Below are positions 11,331 to 23,667 of a stretch of DNA of 64,000 nucleotides, one piece after another. The position numbers and the translations under genes were made by a program. The stretch's first letter is position 1; every line of letters starts with the position of its first letter. The stretch comes from Metallyticus violacea (taxonomy: Eukaryota > Arthropoda > Insecta > Mantodea > Metallyticidae). The notes below the pieces were generated by a model that was not told where the DNA came from, searched no databases, and worked only from the letters and a program-made list of their open reading frames with translations. The stretch covers positions 111,939,369 through 112,003,368 of the forward strand of contig CM060843.1 in assembly GCA_030762175.1 (NCBI GenBank), given 5' to 3'.

Positions 11331-13225
11331 AATTATTACTAAATTCCTCGGAATATTGATACAACAGAATGTACCAAACGTTCTTTGACATTTTGTGATA
11401 TTCCACTAAGTCAATAAGTTTCACATCATGCACAAGCTCAGACCAACGATTCGTCTCGCCTCGGCACCACAATTCACGTGAAAGCTGTTGGTGCAACATT
11501 ACTTACAGTCGCAATTTTAATTCCTCAATGTTACTAAATTTTCTGAATTTTTAATTATTTTTTTTCTGTTATGAAAAAAATGTCAACGCAGTTCTCCAAA
11601 TATTACGATGTATAGACAAATAACATACGGCTATCTTGAGATGCGACACACTGTATACAAGGAAAATAGAAGAATTAGTAGAACATACTAGTAATCACTA
11701 CATACTTAGGGCTATCAGTGTACGAAACAAGTTATACAGTTCGAAATTCTTAGGACTGTTGTAGCTTGGGGAAGAATGAGGTGACAGACGATGGCAAATG
11801 CATACTTCAGGCAGGAAGGATGCCAATATCTTTTGCATTCCCATATACTCCACTCTATGTGCTCAGCGCAGGACCGGGAAAACTGGAGATCATTTTCTGG
11901 AAATGAACAAACGTCTCTTCCTCATAAGGTGGCTTCTTCACGAAGCACATCTCCTAGTTCAGTTAGTCAAAAATAATTCTGCAATATGAACCTCTTCTAC
12001 CTGCACTCATTCTCACGCATTGAGGGAACATTTCAGTTAGTTGACAGCTTCAACGAGAATGAAGTTACCTAATCTTAAAGCCAAATCGCTTCTTCACAGT
12101 CAGAATAGCTATCTATCCTTCCTTAAAGCAACCTTCAGTAATCTATAAATCCATTTTGTTATGATTTTATTTTTGGTAATTGACTAGTAGGAAAAATAAT
12201 TCAGCATGCTGGACAAGAGCGATGTTTCTAATATTCATGGTACGAAGTGTGTTTGTTCACAGATACATTCATCTAAGTAAATCTTATCGAATAAAATCCT
12301 AATGTTTTTAGCTTCACTCTGCGTAAAGATTTAGAAATAATAAATGATGAAAAATTACATGATTTAAAAGATACTACTCGGAAACCAATGAAACAGGAGA
12401 ACTTTTACAGTATGTACAAAATCTTTTCCTATACCATTAAAGCAAGACTTTTCCAGACTCGACACTTGATGGCTCTGTGCACAGAGAGCTGTAGCAAGGT
12501 GGTGCATTGTGCTGAGCCAGGTGGGCACACTTTGCATTATATATACACTCCGTAGCAGCTTTACAGTCATAATGTTCTCTGCTGCGGGTTACTCTGACAG
12601 AACCACGGAAATTTGTCTGCAGTGCCGCATAACATTGAAACGGGATTCCTTGCAGATAGGTACAGTTTTCATTTTATTATTAGCAGAATCACTACTCGAT
12701 TTCTTTTCCTGTTCCAAAGAACAATAAATGAATGATTGAATGTCAGGAATGGAATATTAGCTTGTAGTATTTTAGTAAATTCGATGTTGCTAATCAATAA
12801 TTCATTTGTGTACTTTTGCCCAAGATCTTCCAAGTAATTGGCAGTTTTACTTTTGCAGTCTTGGCAGCCATTCCGTTCACAAATAGCAGACTTTGCTCAC
12901 CTACATTGCAGAGTATTTTTTGCTTGCTTCCTAAGCTGAACTCAAGTCGCGTGGGACAAACTCGCGCCAATATCCGGCTGTATCGTTTGACAAGCATTTC
13001 TAATTTTACAACGTTGATCAATAATGACATGCGCGCATCCATAGTGAGTGCTAACATGTGTTATAGGAGTTGTTTGAAGTGAAAACTGTCTGCAGTCATG
13101 CATTTCTGACATCTTTTAATGAAATCTACATTTACTCTCTACAGTGCTGCTACCGTAATTCTCTCATGTTCCTCTACTGTATGGGGGATGTATCTGTATT
13201 CCAGAACTAATATTTTAATACAGTA
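11331..13225. other. Stretch without recognisable gene
   Basis: Open frames at 12364-12570, 12794-13057 (minus) and 12816-13082 (plus) match no family I recognise and overlap one another on opposite strands. No repeats of the main families are seen. Confidence 0.5.
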
Positions 13226-13305
13226 CTCCAAGATCACGGGGTTCAATCCCGGCTAGAATTTTTCGGGCGAAAAAATCCTGAGGCCCCTTTCACAAGGAAA
13301 ATGAA
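13226..13305 (+). mobile_element. SINE family A, short head fragment
   Basis: The segment ccaagatcacggggttcaat then cccggctagaa then tttttcgggcg and aaaatcctgag matches the second half of the tRNA-like head and the start of the body. It breaks off after about 80 bp. No target duplication is visible. Confidence 0.75.
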
Positions 13306-16300
13306 ACGTAACGTAAACATGTATTCCGAATGCATTTTCCTTCCTTTGTAATGTCTTTAAATTCAATTTATGAACATCCCCCTGTCAGTCTCTCGGCAGT
13401 ATACATGCATTTACGAAGATGCTTAGGCTGATGACTTTAGATCAATGCATTTTTGTTTGTCAACGTCACAGCTCCGGAACTGCAATTTCAGATATTGTAC
13501 TTTCATTTGATTGTACCTACTGGTTAGATTCGATTAGAGGGGGTTATTAATTTTTGAGAGGGGAAAGGGGGAAAAAAAGCGAAAACGTAAAAATTTAGCA
13601 AAATCTAGAAACAACTTTTGAATTTCCTCCTCCCAAAGTACTCCTAAAATTATTACAATTTGCATATAAAGGCAGTCCCCTGTTTACAATAACTAGGAAG
13701 AAAGTTGTGTTGTGTTCCATAGCATAAATGTTAGAAAATGTGTTTATATATTCTCAACGTTTTTGCGAAACTTACACAGAATTCGCACACTTTTTGCTAA
13801 TGTATTTACAGTATGTTAACCCTTTTGCTAAAGTTAAGTTTTAACGCGCTTATTCGTTATAATTTTAGGTTTATACATAGACTTTCGTATATTAGTCCAA
13901 GTGCTGGAGTATTTTTTCATTACTTTTAACCTGCTTTGCACATTTCGAGTTTTGGTATTTTGTACTCTGTTGGATAAAACACATTCGCTGACTTCCAGTG
14001 ACAGTGCAAACGTTTAATACATGATCGTCGATACAGGGAATTTTATCGCAGTATTCCTTTTTTTTTTTTTAATCGTGATTTGTATGTGAATTCAACCTGA
14101 GGCTAAGTTAAATCCTCTCTATGCCATGCAATAATCATCAAGGTGGAAATATGATACATGCGTACTATCCAATTTATTGGAACCCGCCTCAACACGTGAC
14201 TAAAAATTAATGGTACACTCATCGTAGCGTGAAATTAATATTCGCGATCAGAAACTGGCATGTGTCAACGGGAAGGTTTGCAATAACATGTGCTGTGAGC
14301 AAGGTTTTATATATTGAATGTGGCAGGCAATAAATCAGAGGACACCAAGTTTATTCCTACGATTAGATATTGAAACTAATGCAGTGTCCATATATAATGA
14401 ACTCTGTGTGTGAATGGGGAGGGGGGAGTGGGAGTGGTCCATGCTGATCAGCTTAAAAGAGATAGAGCATTATGTAGCTTGCCATTATTTATCTGCGTAC
14501 ACTTTTGTGCTTCATCACATCGAAATGCTGTGTGTGTGTGAGAGAGAAAGAGCGACAGACAGGAGAGTGCCAGATGTAAACGTAAGATGTAAACGTGTAA
14601 AGTAAGAGGGTAGCGTTATCTGTTGCTTAAAAAATGTTTTCATTAGAACAATTTTCTAAATACTAAAAGCTTAAACATAAGACCGGTGAAGGAACTGTTT
14701 AGTTTTACAGTCGTTTATGTGACATAAATGCAGTTTCTTCAAGAAATACAAGAGCTGCAGAATATCTTGGTAGGAGTGGCGATAGTTTTCGCAAATTAAA
14801 GTATATGAGTGATGATTGGGGGGAAGATAAGTATGATTGATACTTGTTGTTTAGAATTGTTTATATGAATTTAATCTCTTCTTCTCTAAATGCTGCACTA
14901 TCCTCTTGCCTCGGCTCCTTAGCTCAGTTTATTTGCACAATGTCAAATGGAAAGGACTGGGAAACCAGGCAGTAGATAATAAATATGTGTAATAAATAAT
15001 AGTTAACACGATTGGTATATTTGCCATAGGAGCGGGTCGCCTTCAAGTCTTGAAGAGTTTCTGAGTGCCCTTAATGCCATTTTTGCATTATCTAAATTGC
15101 GACTTTGGGTCATTTCAGTTCTATACACATAGTACGTGGTTTAATTCAACTATTGAACGCTTCGCACTTTACTGCTACTTTATTACATTCACTTTCACGT
15201 TATTATTTAACTTTAATTCTAGTACTGCTATATCTTTTTTGTCACGTAGTAATCTGATTGTTACTTGTCCAATACTTTCTTACAGCTCATCTAAAACTTG
15301 TCTAATACTGCTCGTCTAATACTTGTGGAACACTGCTCTACTAAAACTTGTGTCAAACTTCTCGTCTAAAACCTGTGGTCCACCTCAAAAATTGCCCCGG
15401 GACTGCGAAATCTTCAGCTTTTCTTAATTATCCAGTACTGCGGTCTGGACGCAATATACAACTTTTGCAATATGACTTTTGAATAACTTTCTGGCTTTCT
15501 CTTCATACAGATTGTTTTCTATTGGTTACTATTCATTAAATACTATTCTCGAGTTTTTCTATTGGCCGTGATCTTAGATCTTGATTCTCCCGGATCTTTC
15601 TGATTGGTTTTGATCTTGAGTTTTTAATTGTTCTGTTTACATATTATTTCCCGTTAGGCTGCCTTATATTCCTTTATCTTCAGACGGAGTTGTATCAGAG
15701 GGTTTTATTACATAGGTCGTTTCCTTATCTTAACAAAAGACTTCTTACTTGACCGTTTTCATGAAAGAAATTCCCCGACCGTCTTATTCCTATTCTTGTA
15801 CTTCAAGCCCTAGCGGTCCGACTCTTGTCATAAAACATAACTTACACAAAAGCAGGTCCTTGGACTATTTTTCCCAAACAAAATATAAACCTGTTTGTTT
15901 ACCATGGGGTTAAGGCAGCAAGGTTCTGCTTTCACTATACAGGAAATAAGTACAATGACCTACCTACATACATGCATACATACAGAGTTCAATACCAGTT
16001 ACACCAACAATATAAGTTACACAAATTATTTATAATATTAATATAGTAGTGATAATGGATTATGATGATATTAGTAATCTAGGGCCAACAATCACTGCTT
16101 CAGAATGTTGATCTGGTTAGATTAGTTCCGAATAAATATAAATAAAACAAAAGTACAGAATTAAACAACTTCTTGTGATTTTGAACAAGTGTTTGAGAAG
16201 TTCTACTCTTCCTCAGCCTCTGTTTTTCACTTATAGCATTCAAATTAATGAAAGTAATTTTGTGTAATTGACACAAACACACCATGATTATTTCATAGCA

Positions 16301-17040
16301 GGTATTGAAAGTGGTTACAAGGTATGATATGAAAGGTATTCACAAGCACGTCGATGATAACACTTCTCATTTCCCTCCGAATATTTTCTTACGGTCTCAC
16401 GAAAGGTCGTGGCTTACTGCGATACACTTGCTCTTTCTTATGTACCATAGGAGGAAAATACAATGTTGTAAGGCGACCAAAGTTCTTCAACATTACCTGA
16501 TCTTCAGAAACGAAAACAACTGCAGGCGTGTTGATATTGGAGGCGCGGTAGGTGGTACCATTTTATTGAAAATGGGTACCGCGTAATATGGAGTTACTCC
16601 TCTAAATTCACAAACTGGTGGAAGATTTCCGTGTAAACTGCAGATCCACTGTTGTGCGGAGGTGCTAGCGCCGGAGAGAGAATATAATACATCCCAATTT
16701 TTTAAACCTAAGAGATGTTTCACGCATGGCGTAAGGTTCCTCACAAGCTCAAATACGGATATTTTGGGAATTGACATGACATGAATTCTTTATGAGTTAG
16801 TAAAAGGAGGATTTTCTCTCAGTTTTCCAAACCATGAACCGCGCAGTATATTGTCTTTGATATTCCTGTATCGATGCAGCTTTCTACAGAGAGTTCACGT
16901 CACGCTTGATCCGAGAAAGTGGGCAGGAGGAAGCCGGTATAGCGCCAACTAAACAGCGGCATTTTAACTCCGTAATTTCCCGAGTTTTCTACTCATAAAC
17001 ATATGGAATGCACACAATCATTATTTTATTTCACTAACCT
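13306..17040. other. AT-rich stretch with a minisatellite, no gene recognised
   Basis: Contains a purine-rich patch near 14415-14440, a tg/ga-rich patch near 14528-14560 and the 25-bp minisatellite at 15286-15378. A small hairpin (ggtacc arms) lies at 16555-16579. The minus-strand frame at 16493-16777 matches nothing I know. Confidence 0.5.
15286..15378. repeat. 25-bp tandem repeat, about 3.7 units
   Basis: Units begin at 15286, 15311, 15336 and 15361. Each starts ctcatctaaaacttgt, ctcgtctaatacttgt, ctctactaaaacttgt or ctcgtctaaaacctgt. The first three are exactly 25 bp and the last is partial. A weaker acttgtccaatactt just upstream may be an eroded earlier unit. Units differ by several substitutions, so the array is old. 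Confidence 0.85.
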
Positions 17041-17041
17041 G

Positions 17042-17474
17042 TTACAGAAGCTGCTCAAAGTGTTGTCCTTCGCCATTCACACATTTCCCGACAACTTTTG
17101 ATGACATTTGCATTCAAACGCAAAGGTTCTTCTGTAGCAATATTTCTAATTTCTGCTCTTATATTTGAATTTCCTTTCATCTACAGTGTGTGGGCTATTT
17201 CTATAAACTGTATTTTTTAGGGTTCCCCAAAAATTATAATCGCAAGCGGTAAGATTTGGGGAACATATGACTATAACCTTTTGGAAATAATTTTGTCTTC
17301 AAAAACCTCCCTTATAGCCTCCAAATAATCACGGGCAGTATGGGCTGTGGCAGAATCTTGTTGAAAATATACATATTGCCTCTCATGATAATTGTTAAAA
17401 AAATTTGCCAGTGAGTTTCTATAGTTGGGTTTTGCACAACATTCATGACTTATTGCTGATCCACATTTAATCAT
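17042..17474 (-). pseudogene. Tc-like transposase, C-terminal half
   Basis: The minus strand reads ANFFNNYHERQYVYF followed by QQDSATAHTARDYLEAIREV, which holds the second catalytic aspartate (QQD). After a frameshift comes DYNFWGTLKNTVYRNSPHT, the block with the third catalytic residue. The end is a diverged HFEQLL followed by a stop at 17042-17044. The gene breaks upstream of ANFF. The matching middle portion of such a transposase appears on the opposite strand immediately next to it (17472-17660). Confidence 0.8.
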
Positions 17475-17660
17475 TTACTCTGATAAAGAATGGTACGTGG
17501 TTAAGTATGTTCACAGAACAATAGATTTTGGAGCACAGAAAATCCACGAATAATTCACGAAATTCGTCTGCATGATATAAAGATTGGTATGTGGTGTGCT
17601 GTAACAGCAAATCGAATAATAGGACCTATATTTTTTGAAGATAGCATAAATTCAGAGAAG
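17472..17660 (+). pseudogene. Tc-like transposase, middle portion, inverted
   Basis: On the plus strand the frame gives SDKEWYVVKYVHRTIDF. A frameshift then leads to WSTENPRIIHEIRLHD and IKIGMWCAVTANRIIGP followed by IFFEDSINSEK. This is the region around and after the first catalytic aspartate (family pattern SDEAxFHLxG, here SDKEWY with a shifted acidic residue). In an intact gene this block would directly precede the part at 17042-17474 on the same strand; here it points the other way. No N-terminal DNA-binding domain is visible beyond 17680. Confidence 0.75.
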
Positions 17661-19191
17661 CAGAAATAGATAAAAAAATTAAATAGTAACGCAAATATCG
17701 CTATTTCGGATCGCTTATATTATTCATCAAAGGCGATGATATAAATATCCTACCTCACGCCAGTACTTTTTTCCCTTGCGGTAGATGACTGTTCCTGAAG
17801 GAGAAAAGTAGCAACGAACAAGTTCTCTCCTTGGGTTATCTTTGGCTGTACATGTGTTTTACTGCGACGCTGGAGCGTTCGTTTTTGTCTGTCACTTAGT
17901 TCTTTTTTGGCAAGGTGTCTAATTACTTAACGCTTTTCAATTTAATTTCCTCCAACGCAATTGTGTAGTAGATTTTGTTTTATGCATGTACTCCTGGGTA
18001 TGCAAGAGTTAAATTATGCTTTGAACTGCTCAATTCCGAAACAACATTTCTTGTTAAAAGCTATTGCTCTGTTATTGTTGAGTAAGGTTTGCAATTTCAA
18101 CTGTGTGCCCTTCTTAATATTGTATTACTGACTTAAGTGCTGTTATTTATCTATTGCACACAGGGTGTACTTATATCTTATTTACAATTTATTCAAGTAA
18201 TAAATCATATTTATTCTGCACCAGTTTAACGACCTTTTATTCGAAGATTATATCCTATCTGAAGTGATAATCATAGCTTAGATTAATGCCAGACGAGTAC
18301 GGTCTCACGTGCGTGAATATTAGGTACATGCAGGAGTAATGAAACGGAGGTGAAGAGTGACGTTTTCCATTTCACGGACGCTCTTTTGTAGCTCCGCGTT
18401 ACTGCTATGACGTAAGTGATTCGTAAATGTTGAGATATGCATTTGTTTATGCCAGTTAACAGACAAGCACGACAAGGAAAGAACGTGAAATTAGTACTTC
18501 CCGTTGTATTTTCAGGTCGGAATGGAAATGAATGTGGGGAAAAAGATCGATAAGAATTGTGGGTTTCTCGTCTGAATACTACAAAGGTGATAATATAAAT
18601 AGAATGAGTGTAAACACTTATGTTCTGTATTATTCTATGATTTTAACAACAAACATAGTGGGGGGAACATATAATTTGTAAGTAGTTTTATATTTTAATA
18701 GTATATAATGTATTGCATAACCAAGTATTTGCATTATTGGAGATTAAATATTAATGTGTATTTATTATTTTGTGTACTACCAAGATACTTGCCAAATATT
18801 ACTGACAAAATAATCAGCAAAGTTATGTCAAATTCCCTTGGCACCCACTTCCAATACTGAAAATTTACAAGTCTGAATCATCAATTCCTACATTCAAAGC
18901 ATCTTCCAACTGAAATCCGTCGCAGTCACGAAGCTATGCAATACACAACAGCCCTAACTATTTGTTCTGAAATATCGACATTAGTGTCCAATGTGGTGAA
19001 ATATTCTCCATTTGTTTCAGAATATTTCATATGTGCATTCACGTACATCTAAGGGCAAATGTTATTCTATAATGGAACATTTTTTCTCGGATAAATTATA
19101 CTGTGCTTAAGGAGTTTAGTAAGAAGATAGTAAGTCCATAAACTTCACCAAAAATTACTTAATGTATTGTAGTTGTTACACTATACAATGT
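17661..19191. other. Stretch without recognisable gene
   Basis: AT-rich, no repeat of the named families and no protein similarity recognised on either strand. Confidence 0.5.
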
Positions 19192-19441
19192 CTTCGCGAC
19201 GGATTCTGCGGACTCGGGAGTGGAAGGTCTGGTGTTCGATTCCCACCAGGGCCTCTGACAGTTTTTTCAGTTTTTTTTTTTAAATGGCAAATGCTGAGGA
19301 AGTTCCTAAACTTAGGCCTACGCTTCCTTCCTTAAAAAAACCTTTTCTAGTTTATCATTTCATGTCATGTATCACCATTCATCGGTGTCCACTGCCGGTG
19401 ATGCCTCAGTAGTTAAAACGGGCGTTAAACACTATGAAAAC
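19192..19441 (+). mobile_element. SINE family B, copy 1 (diverged head)
   Basis: The head (gcggactcgggagtggaagg, then tctggtgttcgattcccacc) is diverged. The body aaatggcaaatgctgaggaa then cttaggcctacgcttccttc is clear, and the end is gcctcagtagttaaaacggg then cgttaaacactat. Poly-T tracts replace part of the ccaggttttcctcag motif. Confidence 0.82.
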
Positions 19442-19618
19442 CTGGTTTAGGAATGGCAAAAGTTTTCTGAGCTAATCTAGCACATATAGAACAATTCATC
19501 GGTTAAATATTTACAATATGAATCTTTCTATATGAGCTGATATCCACATAAAGAAAACGATATCTTGAATACAGTGATCGAAGAAGAATGGTTGCCAATT
19601 GAAAAATAAAAATGTACT

Positions 19619-19665
19619 GTTATATGTTATTATTATTATTAATATTATTATTATTATTACTATTA
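19619..19665. repeat. ATT-rich simple repeat
   Basis: Imperfect run of tta/att trinucleotides (tattattattattaatatta and continuing), 20 bp before SINE B copy 2. Confidence 0.75.
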
Positions 19666-19684
19666 TATGTTTAACGTCTGTTAT

Positions 19685-19954
19685 GCCGCCACGAATGGCC
19701 GAGGCCATTAAGGCGCGGATTCGTGAGCGGGAGTTCTAGGGTTCGATTGCCGCCAGGACCGACTTTCTTGACTGAGATTTTTTCCAGGTTTTCCTCAGTA
19801 CTCATAGATAGTAAATGCCGGAGTGGTACCCTAAACTGTAACGTTTCCTTCCTTTAAAAATAGCATTTCCCATTATATCATTTCATCTCATATATCACCA
19901 GTGTACACAGGTGCCTCAGTAGCAAAAATAGGCGTTAACCACAATTTAAAAAAA
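19685..19954 (+). mobile_element. SINE family B, copy 2
   Basis: Complete from the tRNA-Ser-like head (gccgccacgaatggccgagg, ccattaaggcgcgg, gttcgattgccgcc) to the end gcctcagtagcaaaaatagg then cgttaaccac plus an A-rich tail. The middle keeps ttccaggttttcctcagtac and the ggtaccctaaact motif. Target duplication not evident. Confidence 0.88.
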
Positions 19955-21055
19955 AGAGTATATTAATGCTATGAAATGTGAAAAATGTGCAAGTGTCCTT
20001 TTTGTTTCATTACATCACATAAAACAGTACATGCTCGCTGTAAAATCTTTCAGGTATAGATCGCCTTCGTGGTACTTAATTGCTGTATTTATTAAACTGT
20101 TATCTCAAGTGAGATACCTGTAATAAAATAGAAAATACATTATTTAATTGCTGGTATTATATTATCGTTTCAATTTTTAACTACAAACATTTCATTCACC
20201 AAAGAATGTACATGTAAAAAGTATTTAATTTTACACAATTTAATGCACTAAAATAGATAAAATTATAATAATTTGACTGATAATGTTTATATTTGTAATA
20301 ATATATGTCTTAAAATTTAATGTTAATATTATAAATGCAACACTCTATATAGGGGAATAATTGCTTACATTTGTAATCACATTTATTATATTATAATATT
20401 TCCATGCCATCTAGCGATAGCGAATGTTATAAAGTCAACTTTCTTTGTTTTACCAGAAAAGACAACTATTTTAAAAAGGGGTACCTACTGTAGAGATGGG
20501 TACTTAAAAAGCTCAAACGATTGTATAAAACCGGCGTAGGGAAAAACCTTGTCATGATACTTGCAGACTTGCTCGGTTTCCTCAATAAATGTGTGCAACG
20601 GCGTTAACTTTGAACTGCTATTGGGGAAGTCCCAGATTCAAAACCCTTGGAGCCAGTTTTTATTCGTGCATTCCCCTATTCGCCTAGATGAATGCTGGGA
20701 CGGGCATTTCCTTTCCACGAATTCACCACTCTCCCATTTCAATTTCATTCCGTTGGTTCTGTTACAGGGTCGAAAGTACCAGGGCAGGGTGGATTGGTGT
20801 GCGGTGTGATGGTGACTTGCATTTGTAAATGTTTCTGAATCAGTTACAAACATTTCAGTTCAGAGCTCAGATTATGAATCATATGCAAATGATGATAACA
20901 TCGACACCTGCTACTCCTTATCTAGGTCCCATAGTTCACCAGACTTTGTATGGCCCTAAATCATATTACTCATGTGCGTGTTCAACTTCAACAGTCCCCA
21001 GCCCAGATACAGTTCCCACTTTTTGATTCTACACACTAAAGCCATGTGGTACACA
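19955..21055. other. Stretch without recognised gene; contains part of an unnamed repeat
   Basis: AT-rich to about 20460. A segment at 20744-20810 is shared with 46505-46561 (see that repeat). No protein gene recognised. Confidence 0.5.
20744..20810 (+). repeat. Unnamed dispersed repeat, copy 1
   Basis: A 30-bp block (ttcattccgttggttctgtt then acagggtcga) matches 46505-46534 at all but about four positions. A second block, gtgcggtgtga, follows at similar spacing in both. Boundaries and full length are unknown; upstream, ttcaaaaccc near 20637 could be part of a tRNA-like head. The alternative is a short conserved piece of another transposon. Confidence 0.5.
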
Positions 21056-21067
21056 TCGCCAAGTTGG

Positions 21068-21330
21068 ACCGCCAAGGATGTTCGAAGTCGTTAAGGCGCG
21101 GACTCGTGAGCGGGAAGTCTGTGGTTCGACTCAAACCAGGACTGAGGTTTTCTTCAGGTTTTCCTCAGTTCTCATAAATCGCAGATGCCGGGTAAGTACC
21201 CTAAACTTAGACCTAGAACGCTTCCTTCCTTTAAAAAATCCTTCTCCATTTTATCATTTCATTTCATGTCTCATCACTATCACTGTCTGTGATGCCTCAG
21301 TATTTAAACTGGCGTTAAACACTATTCAAC
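21068..21330 (+). mobile_element. SINE family B, copy 3, with exact target duplication
   Basis: Full-length copy: head accgccaaggatgttcgaag then tcgttaaggcgcggactcgt; body tcttcaggttttcctcagtt and gtaccctaaacttagacc; end ggcgttaaacactattcaac. The 12-bp sequence tcgccaagttgg is repeated exactly at 21056-21067 and 21331-21342. This defines both ends of the family B unit (263 bp) and shows target-primed retroposition. Confidence 0.94.
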
Positions 21331-21342
21331 TCGCCAAGTTGG

Positions 21343-22155
21343 CGAAGAGTTTTGGTTCGATGCCCGTGACTAGCCGCAGATGTTCTCGCGATACCTTTTA
21401 TAAGACACTGCCTTCCTTCTGTTGTTCAAATTCACCAGCTTGCTCACGGATGTTGTTGACATGGGAGAAAAAGTGCTGGTAAAGGTTGGGTATCGGTGTT
21501 CGGGTGGCGGATAATTAGCTTGTACCATTAGCGCGCGCAATTTAGCTTAACGTTGTTGATTATATTCTAATTTTCCCCAGCAAATAAAGCGACCGCCGAT
21601 CATCTTGTTTTAGAGCGAAAATGGAATATTCTTAGTGCCGGAAAATACAATTAAGCCCTTATCGTCTCCAGACACCCCCCTATTCTGCAAGCACTATACA
21701 AGAACTTCATGACACAACGTGGTATATTCGTTTTACTATTCTTCGCCGAAAAAATCATCAACGATGAAGTTCAAAATTCCTAAGTCTCACACTCCAGAGC
21801 ACTCCAGAGCCGCCAGTACGTCAACGCCTCTATTTTAACACACGCATTTAAAAATGTAATTGGGCATAACTTTAGTTTCCTCCTCTCAAAAACCAAACAT
21901 TCCATTTTGGGGCTCACATCCACGGACTAGTACATAAGCTTCATAATACTGTAGCGTCAATACCTTGTTCTTCATTGGCTGATAGATTGAAACGTTATCT
22001 TATTACGGGCTTACTGTACGCTTTTCAATGGTTTTCTCTTTTTATTTCCTTCATGTTGTATAAAAATTAGAGAGTTTTGCTTACAAGAGGCTTCCTACAC
22101 GGCTTTAAACGAGCTTTCAAGCTTTAGCATGGTTAATTTTGAATTCAATTTCTAT
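21343..22155. other. Spacer without recognisable gene
   Basis: No family or RNA gene recognised. A near-duplicated cactccagagc occurs at about 21791-21811. Confidence 0.5.
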
Positions 22156-22397
22156 GATCGCTGGTTTGATACCGGCCAGGGGCAATGGATTTTTTGGCGT
22201 GTAAAAATCCTAAGTATGGCTTTCTTCGGAGGGGAATTAAAACTGTGGGTCCCTGTCGTAAATTTACGGCACGAAAAAGAACCTTACGCCAGAAAGAAGA
22301 GGCTTCTACGCAAAATTTATCGGCCGTTTCAAGCCCCGAATTGAATGGGACGCTGATGACCTGAGATGTTAAAGAGCGTCCGTATATAAACAAAATG
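22156..22397 (+). mobile_element. SINE family A, copy 6, 5' truncated or eroded
   Basis: Starts within the head (gatcgctggtttgataccgg then ccagg) and continues through ctaagtatggctttcttcgg and aatttacggcacg to gagatgttaaagagcgtccg then tatataaac. The A-box half of the head is not recognisable. Confidence 0.85.
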
Positions 22398-23330
22398 CTT
22401 TCGCCGTACTAATGACATGCATGTGCTGGTTCTTTATTCTATTATAATTACAATCTTATAAATATAATACATGCAGGTACACACGAAAACTTGAACCTGC
22501 CTTTCCATTGTCCTCTCCTAATGGCTTACTTATTGTTCTACTTTAACCTGCTGGTCCGCACTGCTTACCAACTCATTTTAAATTGCAAATAATATGACAC
22601 ATCAAATTAATGTTAACACAATTACATTACATTATTCACTACATATGTACATTTATATCAGTCGACCACATACGTGAATACAGTTTTAACATTCATAACT
22701 GAATACATCACCATCGCCATGTGAAACACCAAGTCTTAACAGACTGTAATCTCACTAAATGACATTCGTTAATTTCAATGACGATGATGTTGGTTTGTAG
22801 TGTAAATATGTAGTACCTGTGCCATTGTTTATTTCTGCACACATTGTTTATTTAATGTATAGTCTATGAATCACCAACCAGTTTCGTTCTTTTCTATCGG
22901 CTCAAAATAATATAACTTAAGTTTTCTAATAAAACTATGCAGCATTAATGTTTTACTTTATTATTTAAATGTACTCACCTTAATGTTAAAGCTAACCTTT
23001 TTATGTTGTAATGTGGCATTTTCATAATTTGTGTTCAACCATACAACTCCTGACTGTGTTTTGCATAACAGTTCCTCAAATGAAGCTTTTGTCATGCGAT
23101 AAAACTGGAAAAAAATCTGGAATGTGGTGTAATTTCGAATGCTTTAGCGTAAAATATCCAGTAATTAATCTGATTAATGGATACACTCAATATGGCCTTC
23201 GTTTTTTTTTTTCTTTTGTAAATATTTCGATAGGTAATACACAAAAATGTCGGGATCAATAGAATCCACACTGACTGCTAGAAACCACACCAGAGTAATG
23301 ATTTACAATATTTGAAATAGAACAGTAAAT
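22398..23330. other. Spacer without recognisable gene
   Basis: AT-rich; no family recognised on either strand. Confidence 0.5.
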
Positions 23331-23495
23331 ATCGCTTCCTTTGGAAAGGAAGTAAAACCGTTGGTCCCGGGTCGTAAATTTACGGCACGTAAAAACCTTA
23401 ATGGAGAGGCTTCTGAGTAAAATTTATCGGTTCACACCTTGAGTGCAGGGATGCTAATGATCAGATACGTTAAATAGCGCCCAAACCCGAAATAA
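23331..23495 (+). mobile_element. SINE family A, 3' half
   Basis: Begins at atcgcttcctttggaaagga (family cttccttcggaaggg) and includes aatttacggcacg, a diverged aaaatttatcggttcacacc and an end gttaaatagcgcccaaaccc then gaaataaa. The tRNA-like head is absent. More diverged than the neighbouring copy at 23670. Confidence 0.78.
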
Positions 23496-23667
23496 AAATG
23501 CATTCCTCAGTGAATTTGGAAGTAAGAGCAGGTCCCCCGATTAAGCGCTCGTGACATTAGCCTAAATATTTGATAAGACTCAGACCAGGTTTGGTTAAAA
23601 GAACAAATCCTGAAAAAGAACTAATAGTAAGAAATATCGACCGGATTTGCATAGTATTCGTAGGTGG

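Noticed and set aside
12794..13082. Long overlapping open frames on both strands
   Set aside because: They overlap on opposite strands, have no recognisable motif and no splice or transposon context.
16555..16579. Hairpin ggtaccatttt / aaaatgggtacc
   Set aside because: A single short imperfect palindrome without target duplication or relatives in the window; not enough for a regulatory or transposon call.
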